Below are positions 1 to 6,902 of a stretch of 27,640 bases of DNA, piece after piece. Position 1 is the first letter of the stretch, and every line of letters begins with the position of its first letter. The position numbers and the translations under genes are program-made. Source of the DNA: a virus; IMG/VR virus record IMGVR_UViG_3300027736_000202, positions 1 to 27,640 of that record, one strand, 5' to 3'. The notes beneath the pieces were generated by a model that saw nothing but the letters and a program-made list of their open reading frames with translations, was not told the origin of the DNA and did not search any database.

Positions 1-36
1 GCGCAAGACACGCCTCGGTTGTGAAGGGGGTACGGC

Positions 37-42
37 TACCAT
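37..42 (+). promoter_or_regulatory. Possible -10 box for leaderless terS
   Basis: TACCAT fits the actinobacterial -10 pattern TANNNT and ends six bases before the ATG at 49, so transcription could start on the start codon. The same geometry recurs at 1983, 12768 and 14131. No -35 is visible, and the motif is short enough to occur by chance. Confidence 0.25.
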
Positions 43-48
43 TGGGTC

Positions 49-591
49 ATGGCAACACCGAGGACTGGAGTTGGGCGTGGCAAGAAGGCCGAGCCTGTCG
101 AGCGCAAACGTGCGAGAGGTGCAGAGATTCGTGGGGGCTTGAAGGCGCAGCCGATGCCGGAGTCTGCGTTGGCGTTGGTGGATTTGGGTGCGATACCGGA
201 AGCACCGAAAACTTTGGGTCAAGTTGGTTCGGCGTATTGGGGGATTTATTGGACGGCTGGTCGGAGACATCTATCGGAACTTCACGACACTCCGCTCATG
301 ACCAGGTTGTGTTCAAACTTCGACAGGATCGCAGAGCTGGAGATTTGGTTGGGGTCGGATGTCGAGCGTCGTTGGTATACAAGTCCGAATGGTCAGATCG
401 TGACTCATCCAGCAGTCAAGCAGATAGATCAGATCGATGCTCAGAACACGGCTTGGATGAGTTTGCTTGGTTTCACTCCGAGCGACAGAGCCAGGTTGGG
501 CTTGGCAGAGATAAGGGTTGCCAATGAGCTTGACCAGTTCAGGCAACGCAAGGCCAACGTGGTCGACACCGAGGTTGTATCCGAAGTCTGA
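49..591 (+). CDS. terS: Terminase small subunit, P27 family
   Basis: A 180-residue protein that probably recognises the packaging site on phage DNA and recruits the large terminase. The call rests on three things: the basic, flexible N-terminus (residues 1-35, rich in Lys/Arg/Gly), the central helical part with LGQVGSAYWGIYW near residue 56 followed by a run typical of P27-type small terminases, and the position directly before the large subunit. Length is normal for the family. The start is the first ATG of the frame. No good Shine-Dalgarno is present at the right distance; instead TACCAT lies six bases before the ATG, which could be a -10 box giving a leaderless message. The gene overlaps the large subunit by 68 bases. 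The family assignment is by pattern and position; the packaging role is inferred. Confidence 0.8.
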   Translation: MATPRTGVGRGKKAEPVERKRARGAEIRGGLKAQPMPESALALVDLGAIPEAPKTLGQVGSAYWGIYWTAGRRHLSELHDTPLMTRLCSNFDRIAELEIWLGSDVERRWYTSPNGQIVTHPAVKQIDQIDAQNTAWMSLLGFTPSDRARLGLAEIRVANELDQFRQRKANVVDTEVVSEV

Positions 592-1990
592 TGGTGCGTT
601 GGTCAGCGACTTTGCAAGAACTTTTCTTCATGTGTCAAAGGGTGTTCGTGCGGGTGAGCCATTGGTGCTTACTGGTTGGCAGTCTGATTTATTGGATAAT
701 CTTTTTGAGCGTCGTCCTGATGGTCTCCTTCGTTATCGGCGAGCGTTAGTTGGGCTTGCTCGTAAGAACGGCAAATCACTTCTTGGTTCTTTGATTGCGC
801 TTTACAATTTGATTGAAGGTGAGCCAGGTGCAGAAGTGTATTCGGCAGCAGGTGACCGACAGCAAGCAAGAGTTGTGTTTAATGAGGCGAAGTGGCAGAT
901 CACTCAGTCGCCAGCGTTGTCGGGTGTATGCAAGGTGTATCGGGATGTGATTGAGGTTCCGTCTACCGGTGCGATCTATCGAGTGTTATCTAGCGATGCC
1001 AAACTTCAACAAGGCCTTAACCCGTCGTGCGTGGTGTTTGACGAGTTGCACGTCCAGCGTGATAGTGAACTTTGGGATGCGTTGACTTTGGGTTCGGGTG
1101 CAAGAAAAGACCCAATGATTGTTGCAATCACAACAGCAGGTTTTGACTTGGACACAATCTGTGGACGGCTGTACAACTACGGCAAGCAAGTTATCTCTGG
1201 CGAGCGTGACGATGAGCGGTTTGGTTTCTGGTGGTGGGAAGCACCGGAAGGTTGTGCTGTTCATGACCGAGATGCGTGGGCGCAAGCCAACCCGAACTTG
1301 GCTCAAGGTTTGCTGGACATGGAAGACATGGAAGTCAGCATGAATCAGACTGCTGAGATTCCTATGAGGCGTTATCGCCTGAATCAATGGGTCAGACAGG
1401 AAGACTCACCTTGGCTACCGGCGGGCGGGTGGGAACAATGCCAATCAGAACTACAACTTGATCCTGACTTGCCGATGTTTGTGGGGATTGACATGGCCTT
1501 GAAGCATGACTCGATTGCGGTGGTGTTATGCCAACCTCAAGGTCATCGTCTGGTGGTGCGAGCCAAGATTTGGATTCCTGATGGGGCGATGACAGACATC
1601 GCAGCAGTCGAGCATTACCTTCGAGACCTGCATCGTCAGTTCAATGTGCGTGAGTTTGCGTATGACCCAGCGTTCTTCCAGCGTTCAGCTGAAGCGTTAG
1701 CTGACGACGGTTTGCCAATGGTTGAGTTCCCGCAGTCTGCGCAACGTATGGTGCCTGCAATCGGAACGCTGTATGAGTGCATTGTGAATCAGCAGTTGGC
1801 TCATGATGGCGATCCGATGTTCACCGATCAGGTGTTGTCTGCTGTGCCACGTCAGACTGATGCTGGGCTTCGTTTGTCTAAGGGTAAGTCTCGTCGCAAG
1901 ATTGACGCTGCGATTGCGTTGGCTATGGCTGTGGATCGTGCGACTCGACGTGAAGAGGTAGCACCTGTGCCTGGGTTCTTTGTAGTCTAG
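524..1990 (+). CDS. terL: Terminase large subunit (ATPase and nuclease)
   Basis: The packaging motor: it hydrolyses ATP to pump DNA into the prohead and cuts the concatemer. The 488-residue product has a Walker A variant LARKNGKS (78-85), Walker B CVVFDE (169-174) and coupling motif ITTAG (202-206). The C-terminal RNase H-like nuclease has its first acidic residue in FVGIDMAL (D323), a second in FAYDPAFF and a third near the C-terminus in DAAIALAMAVDRA. Length matches TerL proteins encoded next to P27-type TerS. The ATG at 524 is chosen over the TTG six bases upstream because AAGG (513-516) lies seven bases before it. The start is inside terS (68-base overlap), suggesting translational coupling. 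All expected catalytic motifs are present. Confidence 0.95.
   Translation: MSLTSSGNARPTWSTPRLYPKSDGALVSDFARTFLHVSKGVRAGEPLVLTGWQSDLLDNLFERRPDGLLRYRRALVGLARKNGKSLLGSLIALYNLIEGEPGAEVYSAAGDRQQARVVFNEAKWQITQSPALSGVCKVYRDVIEVPSTGAIYRVLSSDAKLQQGLNPSCVVFDELHVQRDSELWDALTLGSGARKDPMIVAITTAGFDLDTICGRLYNYGKQVISGERDDERFGFWWWEAPEGCAVHDRDAWAQANPNLAQGLLDMEDMEVSMNQTAEIPMRRYRLNQWVRQEDSPWLPAGGWEQCQSELQLDPDLPMFVGIDMALKHDSIAVVLCQPQGHRLVVRAKIWIPDGAMTDIAAVEHYLRDLHRQFNVREFAYDPAFFQRSAEALADDGLPMVEFPQSAQRMVPAIGTLYECIVNQQLAHDGDPMFTDQVLSAVPRQTDAGLRLSKGKSRRKIDAAIALAMAVDRATRREEVAPVPGFFVV
1983..1988 (+). promoter_or_regulatory. Possible -10 box before small membrane gene
   Basis: TAGTCT (TANNNT pattern) ends six bases before the ATG at 1995 and lies over the last codons of terL. 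The same hexamer at the same distance precedes the gene at 12780. No -35 is evident. Confidence 0.25.
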
Positions 1991-1994
1991 GGTC

Positions 1995-2141
1995 ATGCTT
2001 ATTTTCCTGCTAGAAGTTTTCTCAATCTTGCTCATCGCTTATGGACTATTCTTGATAGCAATTCCATTAGGGCTGATTTTTGTCGGCCTGTCAGTTCTAT
2101 TGTTTACGGCTGCTTACGAGCGTGGTCGGAAAGGTAAGTAA
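1995..2141 (+). CDS. Small membrane protein between terminase and portal
   Basis: A 48-residue ORF reading MLIFLLEVFSILLIAYGLF and on through a second hydrophobic stretch (about residues 25-41), ending in the basic tail YERGRKGK. It could form two short membrane helices or one long one. It fills the gap between terL (ends 1990) and portal exactly: its TAA (2139-2141) is immediately followed by the portal ATG at 2142. That fit, a normal ATG and the clean hydrophobic/basic layout argue it is real despite its size. Function is unknown. A role in membrane association of packaging or in lysis would be speculation. Confidence 0.65.
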   Translation: MLIFLLEVFSILLIAYGLFLIAIPLGLIFVGLSVLLFTAAYERGRKGK

Positions 2142-3686
2142 ATGTTGTCAAGACTGTTAGGTAATGGCAACGAGGAACGGGCGGTTTCGTTTCAAAACTT
2201 GTTTGCTTCTGGTGACACGTTTAGTTTCACTACCGCATCAGGAACAACAGTCACGCAACAAGACTCACTAAAAATTGAAGCGGTCTATGCGTGTGTGCGC
2301 ATGATTTCAGATTCAATTTCAACGCTACCTGTAGACACATTCCTTCGCCTTGATGGGACTCGTCGTCCATTCCGTCCACGACCAGAATGGTTGGATAACC
2401 CTGAATCAGGTGTGACCCGCATCGAACATTTCCAGCAGGTGTTGGTTTCGTTGATGTTGAACGGCAACTCGTTCACTCGTATCTTGCGTGACGATCAAGG
2501 TATCGCAGGTTTGGTTGTTTTGAATCCTGAGCGTGTTGAGTGCAGTCGTGACCGTGAGACTCGTCGTCCGATTTATATCTACGAGGGTCGTGATGTAATC
2601 ACAGCTGACAACATGATTCATATCACCGAACTTCGTTTGCCTGGTGATTTGCGTGGACGCTCCCGCATAGAACTCATCAAAGAAAACTTAGGTCTTGCTA
2701 AAGCGTTGGAAGAGTTCGCTGCACGATTCTTTGGTCAAGGTTCATCAGCCTCCGGCATCATCGAGTTCCCTGGCAACCTGACCCGTGAGCAGGCTAAAGA
2801 CTTGGTATCAGGGTTTGAGGAAGGCCATAAGGGTTTGCGTCGTTCGCATCGTCCTGGTGTGTTGTTCGGTGGGGCGAAGTTCACGAAGACAACTGTTGAC
2901 AACGATTCTGCACAGTTCTTAGAGTCCCGTCGTTTCGCTGTTGAGGAGATTGCCCGTATCTTCCGTGTGCCTCCTTCAATGCTTGGTGTGACTACGCCTG
3001 GTGCGATGTCGTATGCGTCTGTTGAACAGAACGGCATTCAGTATGTGACGCACACGTTGCGTCCGTACATAGAGAAAATTGAGGAAGGCTATTCCCGTCT
3101 GCTTGCTGGTCGTGCGTTCATGAAGTTCAATGTGGACGGTCTGCTTCGTGGTGACCAAGCGTCACGATACGCATCATTCTCCACCGGCATCCAATCAGGT
3201 TTCTTGTCAATCAATGACATTCATCGTCTTGAAGATATGTCACCTGTTGAGGGGGGAGACTCGTATCGAGTGCCACTCGCCAACGTGGATTTGTCAGCTG
3301 CGAACTTGGCTGAGATAGACCGCAAGGTTCTTATGGCTCAACGACTAATCACCACAGGATTTGATCCTGCTGATGTGTTAGCAAAACTTGGTCTGCCTCC
3401 GATGACACACACAGGAGTTCCATCAGTCATGTTGCAAGGTATTTCCAACATTGACCCTGAAGACCCAAAGTCTGCTTATGAGGTGAAGTCACAGAACATG
3501 GATATAAATATGCCTGAGATGGTGATGAACTATACGCCTCCAGCGATCAACATTCCTGCGCCGATCATCAACATTCCTGAGACCGTTGTGCGTGTGAATG
3601 TTCCAGAATCTAAACCGACGATTCGTACTGTTGAACGGGATGAGCATGGTCGGATTTTGAATATCATTGAGAGGACTGAGGACTAA
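2142..3686 (+). CDS. Portal protein, HK97 family
   Basis: A 514-residue portal, the twelve-subunit ring at one head vertex through which DNA enters and leaves and to which terminase and connector bind. Family signs are EAVYACVRMISDSISTLPV (about 46-64), LMLNGNSFTRI (about 108-118) and the helical stem with FRVPPSMLGV. The last 63 residues (452-514) form a low-complexity tail with repeated NIPAP/NIPE units, ending in VERDEHGRILNIIERTED, which is not part of the portal core. The start follows AAAGG in the end of the preceding small gene. The stop overlaps the next start (TAATG). Placement directly after terL and close to protease and capsid supports the call. Confidence 0.92.
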   Translation: MLSRLLGNGNEERAVSFQNLFASGDTFSFTTASGTTVTQQDSLKIEAVYACVRMISDSISTLPVDTFLRLDGTRRPFRPRPEWLDNPESGVTRIEHFQQVLVSLMLNGNSFTRILRDDQGIAGLVVLNPERVECSRDRETRRPIYIYEGRDVITADNMIHITELRLPGDLRGRSRIELIKENLGLAKALEEFAARFFGQGSSASGIIEFPGNLTREQAKDLVSGFEEGHKGLRRSHRPGVLFGGAKFTKTTVDNDSAQFLESRRFAVEEIARIFRVPPSMLGVTTPGAMSYASVEQNGIQYVTHTLRPYIEKIEEGYSRLLAGRAFMKFNVDGLLRGDQASRYASFSTGIQSGFLSINDIHRLEDMSPVEGGDSYRVPLANVDLSAANLAEIDRKVLMAQRLITTGFDPADVLAKLGLPPMTHTGVPSVMLQGISNIDPEDPKSAYEVKSQNMDINMPEMVMNYTPPAINIPAPIINIPETVVRVNVPESKPTIRTVERDEHGRILNIIERTED

Positions 3687-4069
3687 TGGCAACAGGTATT
3701 TCTTCTTATCTTGCGAATGCTTGGTTGGATGCTTTGGGTAATGCAACAGCGTTCTCGGTGACAACAGCGTATGTGAAGCTCCATGTTGGCGACCCTGGTG
3801 CTTCTGGCACAAGTAATGCTGCAACTGAAACAACTCGTAAGGCTGTTGGGTTTGGTGCTGCTTCTGGTGGTGCTTTGGCTTCTGATGCTGATGTAACGTG
3901 GACGAACATCGCTGGTTCACAGGATGCAACACATTTCACCGCTTGGGATAACTTGACCACAGGTAACTTCTTGTTCTCTGGAACCATCACAGGCAACGCA
4001 TACACGGCTGGCGACACATATACAATTTCGTCTGGTGCTTTGACTGTTTCTTTGACTGTCGCTAGTTAG
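3686..4069 (+). CDS. Putative virion structural protein (LHVGDPG type)
   Basis: A 127-residue Ala/Thr/Gly-rich protein, probably all beta. The run YVKLHVGDPGASGTSN (about 29-44) followed by a TRKAVGFGAASGG segment is a pattern I know from small structural proteins of actinobacterial and aquatic phages, often described as fibre-like or hypothetical. It has no enzyme motif, signal peptide or membrane segment. It starts on the TAATG overlap with portal, so the two are translationally coupled. With the next two genes it forms a group of likely decoration or fibre proteins between portal and protease. Structural role is inferred from sequence style and neighbours; the exact position on the virion is unknown. 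Confidence 0.6.
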   Translation: MATGISSYLANAWLDALGNATAFSVTTAYVKLHVGDPGASGTSNAATETTRKAVGFGAASGGALASDADVTWTNIAGSQDATHFTAWDNLTTGNFLFSGTITGNAYTAGDTYTISSGALTVSLTVAS

Positions 4070-4077
4070 GTTTTCTG

Positions 4078-4830
4078 ATGGCCGTTTCACGGTTCATTCT
4101 TGACCAGTCACAACTCAACAATGCTGACTTCGGGTTAGATGGTTTCAGTCCAGCATTTGTTCTAAATACTTCAACACTTGATTCGATAGCCAAGTTAGAC
4201 GGTTTCACCTTCACCACAACTGTCACGGCTTCGGCTGGTTTAGGTGGGTTGGCTAGTTCTGCGTCAGCGTTGGTGTCTCATCAAGTTACGGCTGGGGCGG
4301 TGTTGGGTGGGTTGGTTGGTGCAGCCTCAGCGTCGGTGTCGAATGTTGTTTCTGCTCAGGCGGTTTTGGGCGGTGTTGTTGGGTCTGCTGGTGCAACGGT
4401 CATACATAGGGTTTCGGCTCATGCTGGTTTAGGTGCAGGTGTTGGTTCGGCTACTGCTTCGGTGTTGAATGTCGTTTCGGCTCAGGCTGTGTTGGGTGGG
4501 TTGTCTGCGAATGCGAATGCGAACGTGTCTGGTGTTGTCACGGCTTCTGCTTCGCTTGGTGGGTTGGTTGCTTCGGCTAATGCAACGGTTGATCCGGCAC
4601 CAAGTCCACCGCCAGCTCAGTATCCAGGTGGTAATCCTTGGTACCGTCGTTCACAGGTTGTTCAGCAACCCAAGGTTGAGGAGGTTGTGCAGGTTGTAAT
4701 TGATTTGCCTCGGTTGCCTCGTCGAGTGTTTGGTGCAGGTTCGTCGTCATCGTTTATGACTTCTTCTGCGGTTGGCGTTGTAACATGGTCAATACTGGAA
4801 GATGAAGCAGAACTACTGCTTTTGGTATGA
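4078..4830 (+). CDS. Repeat-built structural protein (six 21-residue repeats)
   Basis: A 250-residue protein in three parts. Residues 1-48 form a non-repetitive head. Residues 49-174 are six consecutive 21-residue repeats of the type VSAQAVLGGLVGSAGASVSNV. Residues 175-250 form a Pro-rich linker and a tail with WYRRSQVVQQPK and an acidic/hydrophobic end. Conserved positions are V-[ST]-A at each repeat start, LGG in the middle and small residues elsewhere, which suggests a beta-stacked rod or fibre. Repeat DNA differs at synonymous sites, so the repeats are old and kept at protein level. The gene lies eight bases after its neighbour. It is likely a fibre or decoration protein; I do not recognise a named family. 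Confidence 0.6.
   Translation: MAVSRFILDQSQLNNADFGLDGFSPAFVLNTSTLDSIAKLDGFTFTTTVTASAGLGGLASSASALVSHQVTAGAVLGGLVGAASASVSNVVSAQAVLGGVVGSAGATVIHRVSAHAGLGAGVGSATASVLNVVSAQAVLGGLSANANANVSGVVTASASLGGLVASANATVDPAPSPPPAQYPGGNPWYRRSQVVQQPKVEEVVQVVIDLPRLPRRVFGAGSSSSFMTSSAVGVVTWSILEDEAELLLLV
4222..4599 (+). repeat. Six tandem 63-base coding repeats
   Basis: Six in-frame 63-base units encode the 21-residue repeats of the structural protein at 4078-4830. The best nucleotide match is between units 3 and 5, which both encode VSAQAVLGG. The units are diverged, mostly at third codon positions. Confidence 0.85.
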
Positions 4831-4836
4831 GGTGAC

Positions 4837-5103
4837 ATGACTTTGAGTTCTTATGTTTATACGGTGAACACAACGCCTAGGTTGCTTGCTGACGCACCTC
4901 TCAATCCTGTCAAGGTGACAATCCACAACAACAACCACCAAGCGAACTCGATTGTTTATTTGGGTGGTTCTGCTGTTACGACTTCAACTGGTTTGCATCT
5001 TGATCCTGAAGCAACTTTATATTTTGTTTTGAACAGTAGCGAACAGCTCTTTGGTGTTGCTGCTAGTGCTTTGGATTGTTCTTTGATTGTGCAGCCGTTC
5101 TGA
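4837..5103 (+). CDS. Small putative virion protein
   Basis: An 88-residue, probably beta-rich protein. It contains KVTIHNNNHQANSIVYLGG (about 26-44) followed by AVTTSTGLHLDPEA, a pattern common in small phage structural proteins that read like a compact beta sandwich. There is no signal peptide or membrane helix. GAGGTG lies just before the ATG. The stop overlaps the ATG of the protease gene at 5103. It belongs to the three-gene block between portal and protease, so a head decoration or fibre-attachment role is plausible. Specific function is unknown. Confidence 0.6.
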   Translation: MTLSSYVYTVNTTPRLLADAPLNPVKVTIHNNNHQANSIVYLGGSAVTTSTGLHLDPEATLYFVLNSSEQLFGVAASALDCSLIVQPF

Positions 5104-6767
5104 TGCCATATTTTATTTCTGATAAGAATGCTGACTGTGCTGGTTGGGCTGTGGAAAAGGAAGATGGCGAAGTGATGGGGTGCCATCAGTTAAAACAGGA
5201 TGCGGTAGATCAGATGGTTGCAATTTCTTTAGATGAGGATATGGAGCCAGGTGGCGAACGTGCAGTTGATTTGAAATTGCCTAGCTACATCCAATCGGCT
5301 GCTGCTAAAGGTTTGGAATATAACGCTCAAGGTTTAGGTGGTGACGGACTGATTGAGCGAACTATTCGTGAGGCACGTTTAATGGCTGACGGGAACATCA
5401 GCGAGGATAAAGTAATTCGGGCTAATGCTTGGGGTGCGAGACATCTTGTTGATTTGGATGCTTCACAGAACTCTGAGCCTGACGATGATGCTTTTCCTGG
5501 TGCCGGTGCTGTGGCGTTCTACCTTTGGGGCATTGACCCGCTTGATCCTGAACCTGCGATGACTTGGTTTGCTCGTAAAGCACAGGCCATCAAAGATGAT
5601 CAGGCTGGGTCATCACGGTCAGCGAACGCTTCCGATGTGGTCATCGTTGACATTGACGGGACACTTCTTGCTGGTGGTGAAGGTATTCAAAAAAACATTG
5701 ACTATGTGAACGCTCTTTATGAGAAGTTCTTTATCTACATTGTGACTGGTCGTGGTGAAGATGAGGAAGATAAGACCGTTGCCGAGTTGGCTGATGCCGG
5801 AGTCAAATATGATGACATTGAGTTCAACGAAGATTTAAGCATTCCAACCCCTGAATACAAGGGCAATAAGGCTGCTGACATTCTGTCTGAACAGACTGTT
5901 GTTTTGGCGATAGATAATGATCCTGCTGCACGTCGAGCATATTTTGATTTAGGTATCAAAACCCTTGACCCTAAGCGGATCAAGTCTGGCGATATGCCAA
6001 CCTTGCGTAAAGCATCAGCGTTCCACCGCAAAGATGAGCAGGACTTTGGTAATGTTTCTCATATGACTGAACAGGTAGAGACACGCAGAGTTACCGTATC
6101 CGATTTTGAGTTGCGGGCTAACGAGTCCGGTGACGGTATGTCATTTACTGGTTATGCAGCTGTGTTCAACTCACCTTCTGAGCCGTTGCCGTTTATTGAA
6201 ACTATTGCACCTGGTGCATTTGCACGTTCATTGAAGGCACGAAACAATATCCGAATGTACATGAATCATGACTCATCAATGTTGTTGGCTACGACTCGTG
6301 CTAAGACTTTGCGTTTGCAGGAAGACTCGAAGGGCTTGTTGGCTTCGGCTGATTTGCCTGAAACTTCTGTTGGTAAAGACCTATCAATTTTGATGAAGCG
6401 TGGTGACGTAACCTCGATGTCGTTCGGTTTTACGGTTCCTTCTGGTGGTGATCGTTGGTCTGAAGATGGCATGAGTCGTGAGTTGCGTCAGATCAAACTG
6501 TTTGAGGTTTCGGTTGTGACAGGCTTCCCAGCGTATTCGGCAACTTCTGCACAGGTTCGCAGTTTTGATGCGTTGGCTACCCGTACCGGTGTTGATGCTG
6601 ACAAACTTGCTGACGCAATTTTGGTGTTGGAATCTGGAAAAACTTTGTCACCAGATCAGGGTGCGTTGTTGCGTGAAACTGTTGCAAAGTTGGAACCAAC
6701 ACCAACTGCACCACCTGCGACACTTGGCCTGATGGCTAAGCATCTTGAACTAATCAAGAACTTCTAG
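5103..6767 (+). CDS. Three-part protein: N-terminal phage domain, HAD-like domain, prohead protease
   Basis: A 554-residue fusion. Residues 1-165 carry a domain with SYIQSAAAKGLEYNAQGLGG, AWGARHLVD and FPGAGAVAFYLWG, a module I have seen attached to phage head-maturation proteins. Residues 178-290 look like a HAD-type phosphohydrolase: VDIDGTLL (D183, D185), IVTGRG (T215), lysines K253/K256 and AIDNDP (D271, D273). Residues about 325-486 are an HK97-type (S78) prohead protease, with the probable catalytic His in MYMNHDSS (H389) and Ser in MSFGF (S440), ending FEVSVVTGFPAYSAT. The protease trims scaffold and capsid N-termini. ATG 5103 overlaps the upstream stop (TGATG) and is preferred to TTG 5076. 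Protease function is confident; the HAD activity is inferred from motifs. Neighbouring capsid gene fits. Confidence 0.85.
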   Translation: MPYFISDKNADCAGWAVEKEDGEVMGCHQLKQDAVDQMVAISLDEDMEPGGERAVDLKLPSYIQSAAAKGLEYNAQGLGGDGLIERTIREARLMADGNISEDKVIRANAWGARHLVDLDASQNSEPDDDAFPGAGAVAFYLWGIDPLDPEPAMTWFARKAQAIKDDQAGSSRSANASDVVIVDIDGTLLAGGEGIQKNIDYVNALYEKFFIYIVTGRGEDEEDKTVAELADAGVKYDDIEFNEDLSIPTPEYKGNKAADILSEQTVVLAIDNDPAARRAYFDLGIKTLDPKRIKSGDMPTLRKASAFHRKDEQDFGNVSHMTEQVETRRVTVSDFELRANESGDGMSFTGYAAVFNSPSEPLPFIETIAPGAFARSLKARNNIRMYMNHDSSMLLATTRAKTLRLQEDSKGLLASADLPETSVGKDLSILMKRGDVTSMSFGFTVPSGGDRWSEDGMSRELRQIKLFEVSVVTGFPAYSATSAQVRSFDALATRTGVDADKLADAILVLESGKTLSPDQGALLRETVAKLEPTPTAPPATLGLMAKHLELIKNF

Positions 6768-6832
6768 TACTCTTTTAGTACTGCGTCGAATGAGTGGAGC
6801 CACCTTCGATGTTGCTGTGTACGGAGCCGTAC
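6766..6832 (+). promoter_or_regulatory. Hairpin cluster upstream of the capsid gene
   Basis: The 135-base gap before the capsid gene holds three inverted repeats in 67 bases. The first is AGTACT-CTTTT-AGTACT (6766-6782), starting on the stop of the protease gene. The second is 6784-6811, a seven-pair outer stem (one G-U pair) enclosing GTG-GAGC-CAC. The third is GTACG-GAGC-CGTAC (6819-6832). The last two present the same GAGC tetraloop closed by G-C. No T-tract follows, so an intrinsic terminator is unlikely. A protein-binding RNA, processing site or translational control element for the capsid message is possible. The structure is visible; the function is inference. Confidence 0.5.
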
Positions 6833-6902
6833 CAGGTTTAAGTTAATTTCCTGCGTATCCAAAACACTCAACATTCATCCCTAACGGGAGAAGGAACACA
6901 TC

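Noticed and set aside
313-546. Minus-strand reading frames such as this one and longer ones at 986-1387, 3489-3932, 5735-6031 and 14419-14877
   Set aside because: All lie opposite confident + strand genes, show no recognisable motifs and lack convincing ribosome sites; they are shadows of codon bias.
6063-6767. Internal ATG that would yield the protease domain alone
   Set aside because: The ATG at 6063 sits at a sensible domain border, but no ribosome site lies at a proper distance. A separate product cannot be supported from sequence.
6786-6840. Possible tRNA in the stem-rich gap before the capsid gene
   Set aside because: Stems do not form a cloverleaf and there is no TTCGA-type T-loop in the right place or acceptor pairing.
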